Shown here: positions 8,539 through 17,524 of the stretch, piece by piece
Position numbering within the stretch: position 1 is the stretch's first letter
Layout: the number at the start of each line of letters is the position of its first letter
Source: a virus
Length of the DNA stretch: 50,285 nt
Virus record (IMG/VR): IMGVR_UViG_3300011253_000436
Span: 1 to 50,285 of that record
Reading direction: 5' to 3' (one strand)
The notes under the pieces: model-generated
Seen by the model: only the letters and a program-made list of their open reading frames with translations
Databases searched by the model: none
What the model was told of the DNA's origin: nothing
Translations under genes and position numbers: made by a program

Positions 8539-9362
8539 TGGGAGCGAGTGCGACTGCTTCTGTCGCGGATGTTATAGATAGCTTTAAGTTTACTGCGGGA
8601 GACGCTGGTTTTTCTAATTACGCAGGTGTGCATTACGGTATAGGTACATCCATAACTTCACCAGACGTTACTTTAGGTAAGTTTATAGGTAGCGACCCCG
8701 GAAACCAAGGAAAGATAGTCCAGTGTATGTCTAGCACTTCTGGGTTATTTATTTTACGCATAGAAAGCGATCATTTTGCTACTGGTAGAGATATAGCACT
8801 AGGCAACCCCAGCCATACGTTTGACTACATGGTAGTTAAAGACTCAGCAGGGGTAGAGATAGCCGAGCTAGAAATGCTAGCGTGTTTAGAAAACAACTCT
8901 GCAAGTTCCAATGGTCTCGACTCTAGGCTTTTCTTTTGGGTCAATAATAGTTGGCTAGGCGGAGGAAATAACGCCCGCCCTTATTCCGTTACGGTTACTG
9001 TTGTGGACGCAGATACATTTACTGTTCCCTTAACTTTAACTAGAAAGAATAGAGTAGTTCCTTCTGGTGCTAGTGAAACTTTTACAGGCTCTACGGGCAA
9101 AGTACACAAGTCTACCGACTCTTTAGGTACGTCCGCAGGCACTAGCATAGGTAGCTCAAGTTTATCGTCTAATGTACTTACAATAAACACTAGCAGTGCA
9201 CATGAGTTAACTACCGGAGACACAGTGGATTTATCTCAAATAGGACACTCTAGTTTTGATCCTAACACAATAGAGCAGATTAATTTAACCGGAGGCTACG
9301 GCGGTAGCGCTATGATGGTAGATGGTCAAGATTACACTGTTGAGTTAAGGAATAGATTATGA
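8538..9362 (+). CDS. Tail/fibre-associated protein carrying a second FCCH-like module
   Basis: 274 residues; ATG overlaps the fibre gene stop (TAATG), so translation is coupled. The N-terminal half (about 1-145) is beta-rich and unrecognised. Residues about 149-245 repeat the module found inside the adaptor: VVDADTFTVPL followed by SSNVLTINTSSAHELTTGDTV. The C-terminus is short and acidic to neutral. Likely a virion surface or tail-tip protein from its position and composition. Confidence 0.5.
   Translation: MGASATASVADVIDSFKFTAGDAGFSNYAGVHYGIGTSITSPDVTLGKFIGSDPGNQGKIVQCMSSTSGLFILRIESDHFATGRDIALGNPSHTFDYMVVKDSAGVEIAELEMLACLENNSASSNGLDSRLFFWVNNSWLGGGNNARPYSVTVTVVDADTFTVPLTLTRKNRVVPSGASETFTGSTGKVHKSTDSLGTSAGTSIGSSSLSSNVLTINTSSAHELTTGDTVDLSQIGHSSFDPNTIEQINLTGGYGGSAMMVDGQDYTVELRNRL
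8982..9272 (+). repeat. FCCH-like beta module, copy 2
   Basis: Codons about 149-245 of the gene at 8538. Protein similarity to the adaptor insert at 5119-5430 is clear (17-residue block with four differences), while the DNA has drifted apart apart from the GACGCAGATACATT stretch in each. Confidence 0.6.
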
Positions 9363-9970
9363 GTCATTTGTGTGTGGGGCTGTCGTCTTTACCCGATGAC
9401 GATACCCTTTTTAGATTATTTGAAGATAGCGAAGCTAAGATACGAGAAGGTACACTCCCTCAACAGGCATTGGTAGGTACTACCCAACACGAATTGTTTT
9501 GTACTATACGAAGTGAGATTAGTAAGCACATAACTTCTGGGCAAGCTATAGCCTACCTAAAAGATGGTTATCTATGTTGGATAGGTTGGGGAAGTATACG
9601 GCCATTTAGGAATGTTAAGGCTACTGCATACAATCAAAAGGGTTTTCTCGCAGGGCAAGACTCTGGCGGTAGTAGAGCATATTTATATGGTGCAGATTTC
9701 TGGGATGCCCTAAAGGAGTTCCACGATCTTAACTACGGAGTCAAGTATAAAGCAGTAGGTAGTTATCTTATAAAAGACTCCAGTGCTGCTTTGTTTGAAA
9801 AAGAAGTAGGCACACCAAACCTCTACAATAAAGACACATATTTAATGCGTAGAGTTGCAGAGTACAAAGAAAAGAATCCCCTCGAAGGCATACAGAACGC
9901 CCCAGAGGACATATACCTAGGCCAAGCCGAGTGGTTTGAATATAGAGTAGCAGATATGAGGTTGGCTTAA
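9359..9970 (+). CDS. Unrecognised protein in the tail operon
   Basis: 203 residues; ATG overlaps the preceding stop by four bases (ATGA). Mixed alpha/beta composition with several aromatic stretches (YLKDGYLCWIGWGSIRPF, YLYGADFWDALKEFHDLNYG), unlike the low-complexity fibre genes around it. No signal peptide, membrane segment or metal motif. I considered an acetyltransferase-like fold but see no convincing P-loop-like A motif. Position suggests a structural or host-directed accessory. Confidence 0.6.
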   Translation: MSHLCVGLSSLPDDDTLFRLFEDSEAKIREGTLPQQALVGTTQHELFCTIRSEISKHITSGQAIAYLKDGYLCWIGWGSIRPFRNVKATAYNQKGFLAGQDSGGSRAYLYGADFWDALKEFHDLNYGVKYKAVGSYLIKDSSAALFEKEVGTPNLYNKDTYLMRRVAEYKEKNPLEGIQNAPEDIYLGQAEWFEYRVADMRLA

Positions 9971-9971
9971 T

Positions 9972-10253
9972 ATGGCTTTTAGAGAGTTAGAAAACGTAGG
10001 TATACAGCCTAATTTTTCTAGGGTGACGCAGGGTGTAGGTGCGGTACAAGCCGTAATAGATAGCACTAACTACGCTTACTTGTGGGGTAGCCTTGATAAC
10101 ACTAACTTTGCACTCATAGATTCTTTTGAGGCAAACACACTAAAGATAATTGTGATGCCTCCGTTCATTAAAGCTAGTGGTAGCTCTACTGACCACACCA
10201 CTGCTTTAGGTGGAACTACTAAAGTTCTTCTAGACGGAGATAGGAAACCTTAG
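9972..10253 (+). CDS. Small unrecognised protein
   Basis: 93 residues, one base after the previous stop. Predicted beta-rich (AYLWGSLDNTNFALIDSF, TLKIIVMPPFIKASGSS), no Cys, no membrane segment. Lies between the 203-residue protein and two exported proteins. Possibly a tail or lysis accessory; function unknown. Confidence 0.6.
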   Translation: MAFRELENVGIQPNFSRVTQGVGAVQAVIDSTNYAYLWGSLDNTNFALIDSFEANTLKIIVMPPFIKASGSSTDHTTALGGTTKVLLDGDRKP

Positions 10254-10257
10254 CGTG

Positions 10258-10803
10258 ATGAGATTACTTTTTGGAATAGTGTTGTTGTTGGTATATTTAC
10301 CAACACTAGCACAAGAGCAGCAAGATGCTAATGTAGGAGATTTCGGTTCTAATAACCAACAGTCCGCAGAGACTATAGATAACCGAACTACTACTACAGT
10401 TACACAAGAAGGGACTCCGGTCCAAACAGCAGTAGCTCCTAGCGGGGCTTCTTATAATCAAGACGTATGTACTTTTAGTGGGAGTGCTGGGGTACAGACA
10501 CAAGTATTTGGGTTAGCTATAGGCAAGCCGTTTAAAGATGAGACTTGTGAACGCCTTAAACTATCGAAGCAGCTACAGGCATTAGGCCTAAAAGTTGCCG
10601 CAGTAAGTGTTATGTGCCAAGACCATAGAGTTTGGTGGGCATTATATGAATCGGGAACACCATGTCCCACAAATCAAGGATTAATATCAGATGACGCATA
10701 CTCGTTCTACCGTAACCGCCCTGACACTGTGCCTGATAAGCCTGTGGTCTACAAGCGCAAAGTCGCAAACAGACCTACAGGGCCACACAGCCGTCATAGA
10801 TAG
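10258..10803 (+). CDS. Secreted unknown protein
   Basis: 181 residues from ATG 10258; the codon before it is GTG (10255), an alternative start. The N-terminus MRLLFGIVLLLVYLPTLAQEQ is a clear signal peptide, likely cut after TLA. The mature part starts with a Gln/Asn/Thr-rich disordered stretch, then a domain with four Cys (CTFSG, ETCERL, VMCQD, TPCPT) that could form disulfides in the periplasm, and a basic tail ending SRHR. Its last 113 bp also encode the start of the next exported protein in another frame. Neighbours suggest a lysis or envelope role; this is inference. Confidence 0.65.
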   Translation: MRLLFGIVLLLVYLPTLAQEQQDANVGDFGSNNQQSAETIDNRTTTTVTQEGTPVQTAVAPSGASYNQDVCTFSGSAGVQTQVFGLAIGKPFKDETCERLKLSKQLQALGLKVAAVSVMCQDHRVWWALYESGTPCPTNQGLISDDAYSFYRNRPDTVPDKPVVYKRKVANRPTGPHSRHR

Positions 10804-11488
10804 CCTCATAGGTCCAGAGGCAAACAATTTTATTTCGCAGATGGCAGCGAATATGGAAACGGGAAGTACTTTAATAGTACACCCAGATACAGGCCAACAG
10901 TATCACGTTACTCAAGGCCAATTAGACGCATTTAACCTAGCGTACTCAAAGGCTTTGTCTGAGTCTACACAAGAGCACCTTACTGGTCTATTGCTACAAG
11001 ATAAGATACTAGAGCAGCAAGTTGAATTTGACGACCAGAAAGAGGCAATGATAGAAGAGGCACAGGTTATGGCAACTGTTACCGCTATTGCTGCTGAAAT
11101 AGAGGCTGCCGATGAGTCAACTAAGATCGGTATGGAAAAGTATGCTACTGATAACGATCTGAGAGAGATTAAGCAAGATACTCGTGATAAGTACGCTGCA
11201 AGTATAGAAGGTATGGTAGTAGCTAGTCGTACTAAGAATATGTTAGAGCAGTACGAAGGTACTATTATAGAGTCTACTACTTTTGTTACTCAAATGACGG
11301 GTACAGTACAGGCTTTCTACGACCAAGCTGGAGTTAGTATAGACGGTATGTTTTTAAATCAACTTAACCTAGCTTGGAGTGGCGTACTTGTAGGAGTAGA
11401 AGATGAGTTTTGGACAGACAATGTACATACAGAGATGGGATTTTTTCCTGACCCTGTAGCCCCAGTATACGAGGTAATACCACAATGA
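10691..11488 (+). CDS. Second secreted protein, overlapping the first by 113 bp
   Basis: 265 residues. MTHTRSTVTALTLCLISLWSTSAKSQ reads as a signal peptide cut after STSA. The mature protein is acidic and mostly helical (long runs such as DDQKEAMIEEAQVMATVTAI and SLIGPEANNFISQM), with no Cys. The frame overlaps the last 113 bp of the upstream gene, in the +1 frame; both frames are biased toward sense, and the signal peptide itself lies inside the overlap. Function unknown; two exported proteins upstream of holin and endolysin suggest spanin-like or cell-envelope work, but no lipobox is visible. Confidence 0.65.
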   Translation: MTHTRSTVTALTLCLISLWSTSAKSQTDLQGHTAVIDSLIGPEANNFISQMAANMETGSTLIVHPDTGQQYHVTQGQLDAFNLAYSKALSESTQEHLTGLLLQDKILEQQVEFDDQKEAMIEEAQVMATVTAIAAEIEAADESTKIGMEKYATDNDLREIKQDTRDKYAASIEGMVVASRTKNMLEQYEGTIIESTTFVTQMTGTVQAFYDQAGVSIDGMFLNQLNLAWSGVLVGVEDEFWTDNVHTEMGFFPDPVAPVYEVIPQ

Positions 11489-11928
11489 ATGCAGAGCAAA
11501 TAGGAACGTGGATCGGCATAGCTTCCGCTCTAGGTGGAGTGGCTATGTCTTTTGCCACAATGGAAGAAAAGATTTCTCAGCTAGAAGGTTCTATGTCTGA
11601 GATCTACAATGTAGAAGAGATCCGTACTATGGAGAAGCGACTGACTACGTTAGAAGTTACTCAGTCTAATAGTGACGTAGGTCGTATTTCTTCAACTATA
11701 GCAACCTTGGAAGGAGAAATTAAAAATGTTAACCAAACTATTGAGCGACTTGAAGGCACTGTTAGTGGGCTTCAAAACCAAGATACAAGCGAAATACAAA
11801 GCGGCGTTAGTGTTAATCAAAGCCGAATATCATCTTTGCAAAGCACGATTGAAAGGCTTGAAGGGCAAATTACGCGCCTTAGTTCGAGACTAAACTCACT
11901 AAAAAACAATAGTAATCCACTGGGGTAA
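11485..11928 (+). CDS. Membrane-anchored coiled-coil protein (spanin-like candidate)
   Basis: 147 residues; ATG overlaps the previous stop (ATGA). One N-terminal hydrophobic segment (about 5-25, IGTWIGIASALGGVAMSFA) is followed by an almost continuous coiled coil with repeated IERLEG(T/Q) units to the C-terminus. This topology matches inner-membrane spanins or phage tail-tip coiled coils. It sits five genes into the first lysis block, before the holin. Spanin role is an inference from topology and position. Confidence 0.5.
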   Translation: MNAEQIGTWIGIASALGGVAMSFATMEEKISQLEGSMSEIYNVEEIRTMEKRLTTLEVTQSNSDVGRISSTIATLEGEIKNVNQTIERLEGTVSGLQNQDTSEIQSGVSVNQSRISSLQSTIERLEGQITRLSSRLNSLKNNSNPLG

Positions 11929-11931
11929 GTT

Positions 11932-12222
11932 ATGCCTAAGAAAAAAGACCCACGTTTAGCTAGGGCAGGGGTATCAGGCTTTAATAAACCTAAGCGTACC
12001 CCAGATCACCCTAAGAAGTCCCACGTTGTTGTGGCTAAAGAAGGGGACAAGATTAAGACTATTCGCTACGGCGAGCAAGGTGCAAAGACAGCAGGTAAAC
12101 CTAAGAAGGGCGAGTCTGCTGCTACAAAAGCCAAGCGTAAGTCTTTTAAAGCACGACATGGCAAAAATATAGCTAAAGGCAAGATGTCTGCGGCGTATTG
12201 GGCCGATAAGAGTAAATGGTAA
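11932..12222 (+). CDS. Small basic conserved phage protein (DUF6321-like)
   Basis: 96 residues, strongly basic. The start MPKKKDPRLARAGVSGFNKP and the ending KGKMSAAYWADKSKW are, from memory, those of a family found in many marine phages (DUF6321). Lys/Arg-rich with few hydrophobics, so nucleic-acid binding is plausible. It lies three bases after the coiled-coil gene and before the holin. Actual role unknown. Confidence 0.7.
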   Translation: MPKKKDPRLARAGVSGFNKPKRTPDHPKKSHVVVAKEGDKIKTIRYGEQGAKTAGKPKKGESAATKAKRKSFKARHGKNIAKGKMSAAYWADKSKW

Positions 12223-12226
12223 ATAT

Positions 12227-12706
12227 ATGAATTTTAGTGCAATTAAAAATGTAATAGGGGCTATTGCTCCTACTCTAGGGACTGCTTTAGGTGGTCCATT
12301 AGGCGGTACTGCGGCTCAAGCTATCAGTGCTGTATTGGGCTGTAAGTCCGACCCTAAGTCTATTGAAACTGCTATGCAGTCTGCTACCCCTGAACAGCTA
12401 GTAGAAATTAAAAAGGCTGAACTAGACTTTGAGACTAAGCTAGCAGAACTAGAAGTAGACATTTTTGCTTTAGAAGCTAAAGACGTACAGGATGCACGAA
12501 AGGCTCACAAAGGGGATTGGACTCCTCGCATTGTAGCTTTAGTATCTTTACTCGGCTTTGTAGGCTACATATTCATGGTAACTATCCAGCCGCCTGACGC
12601 TAACTCTGACACTATCGTTAGTTTAGTTTTAGGTTACTTAGGAGGTGTAGTTAGTTCTATTACTTCTTTTTACTTCGGTGCGAGTCACAAACCAGATGAT
12701 AAATAA
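12227..12706 (+). CDS. Holin (three-TM, GTA-holin-like)
   Basis: 159 residues. A hydrophobic Gly/Ala-rich N-terminal segment (APTLGTALGGPLGGTAAQAI), a charged helix (about 60-95) and two strong C-terminal membrane segments (RIVALVSLLGFVGYIFMVTI and TIVSLVLGYLGGVVSSITSF). This arrangement with KGDWTPRIVAL matches the 3-TM holin family described for gene-transfer-agent release. The next gene, a T4-type lysozyme, starts inside its last codons, so pore formation and endolysin release are coupled. Would act in the inner membrane. Confidence 0.75.
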   Translation: MNFSAIKNVIGAIAPTLGTALGGPLGGTAAQAISAVLGCKSDPKSIETAMQSATPEQLVEIKKAELDFETKLAELEVDIFALEAKDVQDARKAHKGDWTPRIVALVSLLGFVGYIFMVTIQPPDANSDTIVSLVLGYLGGVVSSITSFYFGASHKPDDK

Positions 12707-13112
12707 ACAAAGATTAGTAGAGCAGCTAAAGATACACGAAGGCGTAAAGCTAAAGCCGTATCACTGCACTGCGGATAAATTAACAATTGGTGTAGGCAGG
12801 AATCTAGACGACGTAGGTATATCTGAAGAAGAGGCATCCTACCTTTTAGAAAATGATATTAAGAAATGCCAAGAGCAGTGTACCGCTCAGTTCCCTTGGT
12901 TTGCAGGACTAACTCCCCTACGACAAGAGGCCATTATAAACTTAGTGTTTAACATGGGTATTTCTAAATTCAAACAGTTTAAGAAAACAATTGCTTATAT
13001 ACAAGACGGTCAATTCGACCAAGCCGGTGCTGAGTTACTGGATTCTAATTACGCCCGACAAGTGGGCCAAAGATCAACAGACGTAGCTAATCAGTTAGCT
13101 CAGGAGAAATAG
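12696..13112 (+). CDS. Endolysin 1, T4-type lysozyme (GH24)
   Basis: 138 residues from ATG 12696, which overlaps the holin by 11 bp; an upstream GTG (12678) is less likely. Catalytic layout E15-x8-C24-x5-T30 (HEG ... YHC ... TIG) matches the E/(D or C)/T signature of T4-like lysozymes. Conserved NLVFNMGISKF and the C-terminal DSNYARQVGQRS segment (a Q-x-x-R-x-x-D-type substrate motif) agree. Cleaves the glycan backbone of peptidoglycan. No signal peptide or membrane segment, so it needs the holin. Confidence 0.88.
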   Translation: MINKQRLVEQLKIHEGVKLKPYHCTADKLTIGVGRNLDDVGISEEEASYLLENDIKKCQEQCTAQFPWFAGLTPLRQEAIINLVFNMGISKFKQFKKTIAYIQDGQFDQAGAELLDSNYARQVGQRSTDVANQLAQEK

Positions 13113-13114
13113 AA

Positions 13115-16100
13115 ATGGCAGTAACTTGGAGTTATCCACAAAGTAGTGTAAGAGGTCCCGGCGGTTCGGAGAGAACCACTTCGGCCCCTATGACAGGTAC
13201 ATGGACTTCTGACACCAGAACAACTGAAGCGGGAACCCCATACACTATTCCGGGGTTCACTAGAAGCAAAACTATAAAGTACATCAAGCCATACGCCAAA
13301 ATGGGTGCACCGTACTATTACCCGGACCATACGCAAGCCGCACAAGGTAGGGCAGATTTAACTGCGGAGTATGAACAATACGCCCTAAGTTTCGCGCAAC
13401 AAGCCGAACAAGGGGACCTCGGAACCGCAGTCGCTAATGCCGCTCAGGCAACTATAGAAAATCAAGACTTCCTAGCCGGACAAACTCAAGAGTTCATAGA
13501 CCAAGAAACAATTAGCCCAAACGAAACTAACCAGTTCTTTGAAGATATAGCTGCCGCGTACAATCCCGGTGAGAATCGTGGAGATTTCTACGATAGAAGT
13601 GTGGCAGATCAGCAGACCTCTTTGGATTATTATCAATCGCAGACAGGCTTCGAGGCAGGTAATCTAGACGCTACTGTACAAGGCCAAGTGCAAATTAGAG
13701 ACGACATTTTAAATCAAACTGTCTCCCTAGCATCACAAGATGTAGCTAACGCATTGACTCTTTTAGGGGCTATGGGAATAGACACTTCTACTATGGAAGC
13801 GGTGACTAATCCGGACGGTACTATTAGCTACACTACTCCAGAAGGACAGGATCTAAGCTCAGTTATCTCTGCCCTAGGTACATCTTTAGGGACAAAAATA
13901 GACGAAGCTGGTGCAGCCAACCTAGCAGCATTAGGTTACGGTGGAGAAGGTCAAGACGATCTATTCACAGACATAGGTAGAATCCAAACTACACTAGGCT
14001 CAGGCTTAGATATGAGTGCAGTTACTGGTGCAGTTAGTAAAGGCTTTACGGATCAACAGTCCTACCTTTCCGGTCAGTTCGGGGACATTGCAGGTGATAT
14101 TTCTGGAGTAGGCGGACAGGTAACTGACGTACAAGCTACTGTAGACGCGGTAGAGACTGCGGTGGGTGCGCTAGATACCCGTCAGCTAGACATGGTTACT
14201 AAACTAGATAACTTAGGTGTAGATACTGACGCAATTATCGCCGCAGTAGACGCAGTACAAACTACGGTAGACCCTCTAGGTGCTAGGGTTACAGACTTAG
14301 CGCAAGACACTGCTCGAGGTATCTCAGGCTTAGGTGGCGACGTTTCGGATCTTTTCGGCGGCCAAGACACCACTTCACAAGTAGTCGATGCAGTATCTAC
14401 TCGACTGTCTTCGGATTTAGGCGTAGGAGACTCTAGCTTGTCTTCTATTGCATCTAGTATAGCTACTGTAGGCGAAGCTCAGACAGACGACCAGAAAGTA
14501 TTGGTAGACCAGATTGGTCGAATACAGACTGGCGTTACCAATATGGATAACGCAATAAAAACTAACATCGACGACGAGTTTAAAAACTTAATGACGGTGT
14601 TTGATTCAAATGGTCAGTTAATTACTGATTTTACTAACGCTGCCGGAGAAGAAGTAAAGGCTCAGTTAAACGATGACGGTACTTTAGTAGTATCTACTTT
14701 AACTCAATTAGGGACGGACGTAGGTAACATAGATCTTTCTAGTTTAGATACTATGAAAACCTCTATTGACGCTGCTGCCAGTTCCTTTGATACTGCCGAA
14801 AGTGCGTTAGGCTCTTTTACTTCTTTTGAGACTAAAAGTGCCAATGACCGAAAAGCCGTACTGGATGCTATTAAGGCAGATAGTACTGCGTTAGATACTT
14901 TAATTAGCACTGGTATACCTCAAACTATTAGCACAGGTTTAGCGGACTATAAGTTAGAAGTTGGAGCTAACGATGAGCTTTTAATTAGTAACCTAGCTGA
15001 AGCAGTAGGATTCGACCAAAGTGATGTGGCTTCTGCAACTGCTGCTGCTGTAGGATTTAACCAAAGCAATTTAGTAAGCGCCTTAGACACTGCGGTTGCA
15101 TACGACAGTGCGGCCTTAGTAAGTGCCATTGGCTTTGACCCAACTCAACTTACTTCCGACATTGCTTCTTCGGTAGGGTACAGCCCTAATGCTCTATTAG
15201 ACAAGATTGAACTACTCCAACCTGAAGTATTAACTACTCAAGATTTAAGTAACCTTAGTACGCTGACTGTAGGCGACTTACCTACAGCAGGCTCTATTGC
15301 GGAGGCAGTTAGCTACGATCCGGTAGACTTACTGGCTAAAATAGCCTCTGGTCGTCCAGAAACTTTAACTACAGATGACCTAACGGCACTAAGTACATTA
15401 ACTGTAGAGGACTTGCCTGTAGCTCCTACTACCACAGAAATTGCAGGTGCAGTGAAGTTTGATCTCAATAAACTAGAAACTAACTTAGCTAATGGCGCTT
15501 TAGATGTCGATGACCTATCTGCGTTAAGCACCTTAACTGTAGACGATTTACCTACTGCGGGAGAAATTGCAGGGCAGGTAGACTACGACCCAGAAGATCT
15601 CCTAGCTAAAATTAAATTAGGTCAACCAGAAGTATTAACTCAAGAAGACCTGTCTGTACTTAGCACATTAACTGTAGAGGACTTACCTATAGCCCCTACT
15701 GCTGCTGAAGTTGCCACCGCAGTTGATTACAATCCTACTGAGTTAACTAGCGACTTTACCACTGCTATCACAGACAGCCAAGAGGCACTATCGGAGTTAC
15801 AAGCAGGACAGACTACTACTATAAAGGGTGCGATTGGTACTTACCAAGCTGCGGTAGACGACGAGGGTACTCTTTTAGTATCTGCGTTTAACAATCTAGA
15901 TGGCTCTATTATCGCCTTAGATACAGAAGTAGGTAACATAGATGTTAGCAGCTTAGATACTATCCTAAGTGGCGTACAAGCTATCCCAACTACTGCCCTA
16001 TCGGCTCAACAAGTAACTGACGCTGTAGGGTACAACGCACAGGATCTGTTAGATTCTATCGCCGAAGATGCTTTAACTGACGCAGATTTAGTTAACCTAA

Positions 16101-17236
16101 GTACTCTTACCTTAGATGATATTCCGGCAGCAGGGGAAATTGCCGGAGCAGTTAACTACGATCCTGACGCTTTGATGACTCGTATTAAAGCCGGTAAAGC
16201 CGACGACCTTACCGCAGAGGATCTAACTGCGTTAAGCACTTTAACTACAGACGATTTATCTGATTTAGCGACTCAGGATCTACTAGGTAAAACTTTTGCG
16301 ACTGCTACCCAAGCTAACGCTTCAGTACAAACATCGCTAGGCCCTATAAGCGGAATCAGCACTAACATAGATAATCTACTATCCGCTGCGGACGCTGATG
16401 CTACTGCAAACAGCTTGCGGGATAATGCTATTGCAGATTCTCGCCAAGATGTATTGACCGCGTTGAGCCAAGATGAAGGGGCTATGCGGGCTTTGTTTAG
16501 CCAACAGACTGTGGACATACAAGGTGAGCTAGGGGACTACAATGTACGCATAGACAGCGAAACAGGGAGCATAGTAGCCAGCCAACTAAGCACACAGACC
16601 AGTGATATGTCTGGGCTTATAGACACCGCTACGGGCACTTTACTTGAAGATTCTGCTACTGGCCTCACTGCGTTAGAGCAGGACATTCTAGATAGCAAAA
16701 ACGATCTATACACTACGCTTAACACTTCCTTCACTAACGAAGGCGAATTAATCACTAATGCAATAAACGCTAACGGTGACGATATAACAAGAGTATTAGA
16801 CGATCAAGGTACTCTTACGGAGACCATAACAGACGTAAATGGCATAGTTCAGGATACCGTAGTAACTAACCTCAGCAGTATAATGGACGACACTGGTAGA
16901 ATTAACACTACTGCGCTTGAGATTGCCGCTGATACAAACGCTGAAAGCATATTTAGTACAATGAAAGAAGTATTCGACGATCAAGGCCTACTGAAGACCG
17001 AAGAGTACGATAGGTTTAACAACTTAATTGTTCGGGAGTTTGACGAAAATAACGATATACTAGAGCGGTACTACAACGCAGACGGTACTTTATCTAGTGA
17101 AAGGATACTTGGACTAGAAGAGCTACTGTCTTCTCTTTTCCCAGCCGCTCCTTTGGCAGAAGCTGGGGAACTGACCGGCGCTGACAGAAGATTCCTACAA
17201 GGATTTAGAACGCAAGGCTTGATGTCAGGCGTATAA
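13115..17236 (+). CDS. Giant repeat-rich virion protein
   Basis: 1373 residues, AGGAG site 9 bases before ATG. Residues 1-150: Gly/Pro/Tyr-rich start and a helical part. The rest is low in Cys/Trp/Lys and made of coiled-coil and beta-solenoid-like stretches rich in Asp, Ala, Thr and Leu. Six copies of an LSTLT(V/L/T)(x)D(L/I)P-type unit lie at codons in 15178-15735 and 16024-16270, spaced about 44 residues, between YDPxxLLxKI-like units. Likely a tail fibre/spike or injected protein from size and repeats; no enzymatic motif seen. Start and stop are clear, with the second lysis block just downstream. Confidence 0.7.
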   Translation: MAVTWSYPQSSVRGPGGSERTTSAPMTGTWTSDTRTTEAGTPYTIPGFTRSKTIKYIKPYAKMGAPYYYPDHTQAAQGRADLTAEYEQYALSFAQQAEQGDLGTAVANAAQATIENQDFLAGQTQEFIDQETISPNETNQFFEDIAAAYNPGENRGDFYDRSVADQQTSLDYYQSQTGFEAGNLDATVQGQVQIRDDILNQTVSLASQDVANALTLLGAMGIDTSTMEAVTNPDGTISYTTPEGQDLSSVISALGTSLGTKIDEAGAANLAALGYGGEGQDDLFTDIGRIQTTLGSGLDMSAVTGAVSKGFTDQQSYLSGQFGDIAGDISGVGGQVTDVQATVDAVETAVGALDTRQLDMVTKLDNLGVDTDAIIAAVDAVQTTVDPLGARVTDLAQDTARGISGLGGDVSDLFGGQDTTSQVVDAVSTRLSSDLGVGDSSLSSIASSIATVGEAQTDDQKVLVDQIGRIQTGVTNMDNAIKTNIDDEFKNLMTVFDSNGQLITDFTNAAGEEVKAQLNDDGTLVVSTLTQLGTDVGNIDLSSLDTMKTSIDAAASSFDTAESALGSFTSFETKSANDRKAVLDAIKADSTALDTLISTGIPQTISTGLADYKLEVGANDELLISNLAEAVGFDQSDVASATAAAVGFNQSNLVSALDTAVAYDSAALVSAIGFDPTQLTSDIASSVGYSPNALLDKIELLQPEVLTTQDLSNLSTLTVGDLPTAGSIAEAVSYDPVDLLAKIASGRPETLTTDDLTALSTLTVEDLPVAPTTTEIAGAVKFDLNKLETNLANGALDVDDLSALSTLTVDDLPTAGEIAGQVDYDPEDLLAKIKLGQPEVLTQEDLSVLSTLTVEDLPIAPTAAEVATAVDYNPTELTSDFTTAITDSQEALSELQAGQTTTIKGAIGTYQAAVDDEGTLLVSAFNNLDGSIIALDTEVGNIDVSSLDTILSGVQAIPTTALSAQQVTDAVGYNAQDLLDSIAEDALTDADLVNLSTLTLDDIPAAGEIAGAVNYDPDALMTRIKAGKADDLTAEDLTALSTLTTDDLSDLATQDLLGKTFATATQANASVQTSLGPISGISTNIDNLLSAADADATANSLRDNAIADSRQDVLTALSQDEGAMRALFSQQTVDIQGELGDYNVRIDSETGSIVASQLSTQTSDMSGLIDTATGTLLEDSATGLTALEQDILDSKNDLYTTLNTSFTNEGELITNAINANGDDITRVLDDQGTLTETITDVNGIVQDTVVTNLSSIMDDTGRINTTALEIAADTNAESIFSTMKEVFDDQGLLKTEEYDRFNNLIVREFDENNDILERYYNADGTLSSERILGLEELLSSLFPAAPLAEAGELTGADRRFLQGFRTQGLMSGV
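15178..16270 (+). repeat. Internal LSTLT repeats of the giant protein
   Basis: Tandem and interrupted units of about 130-135 bp encoding LSTLTVxDLPxA followed by VxYDPxxLLAKI. Copies lie near 15255, 15387, 15522, 15657, 16095 and 16227; DNA copies have diverged but the protein pattern is constant. Confidence 0.65.
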
Positions 17237-17249
17237 GGATATATAATTG

Positions 17250-17519
17250 ATGGCCTCTCCCGACCGCCTAGACAGAATAGAATCAAAACTTGACCGCCTT
17301 TCCGAGGTGGTCATTCAACTAGCCCGCATTGAAGAACGTATGGACACCGTATTTCGTCGTATGAGTAACTACGAGAAAAACAGTCTAAACGATCAATCTC
17401 GTATTCGCAATCTAGAATCTGAAGTACAAGACAATAAGGCAAAAGCTGTTTTTGGCGAGAGGATTTTCTGGTTGGTAGTAACCGCCAGCATCAGTACTCT
17501 CTTTTATTTTCTAAGGTAA
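17250..17519 (+). CDS. XhlA-like coiled-coil membrane protein (second lysis block)
   Basis: 89 residues from ATG 17250, with AAGGAT 9 bases before; the TTG codon just before it is an alternative. Begins with an amphipathic coiled coil (LDRIESKLDRLSEVVIQLAR, then NLESEVQDNK) and ends with a single membrane segment FWLVVTASISTLFYFLR. This order is that of XhlA-type haemolysin/holin partners beside endolysins. Directly followed by a second endolysin. Helps membrane attack or anchors the lysin; inferred from topology and position. Confidence 0.6.
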   Translation: MASPDRLDRIESKLDRLSEVVIQLARIEERMDTVFRRMSNYEKNSLNDQSRIRNLESEVQDNKAKAVFGERIFWLVVTASISTLFYFLR

Positions 17520-17524
17520 AAACT

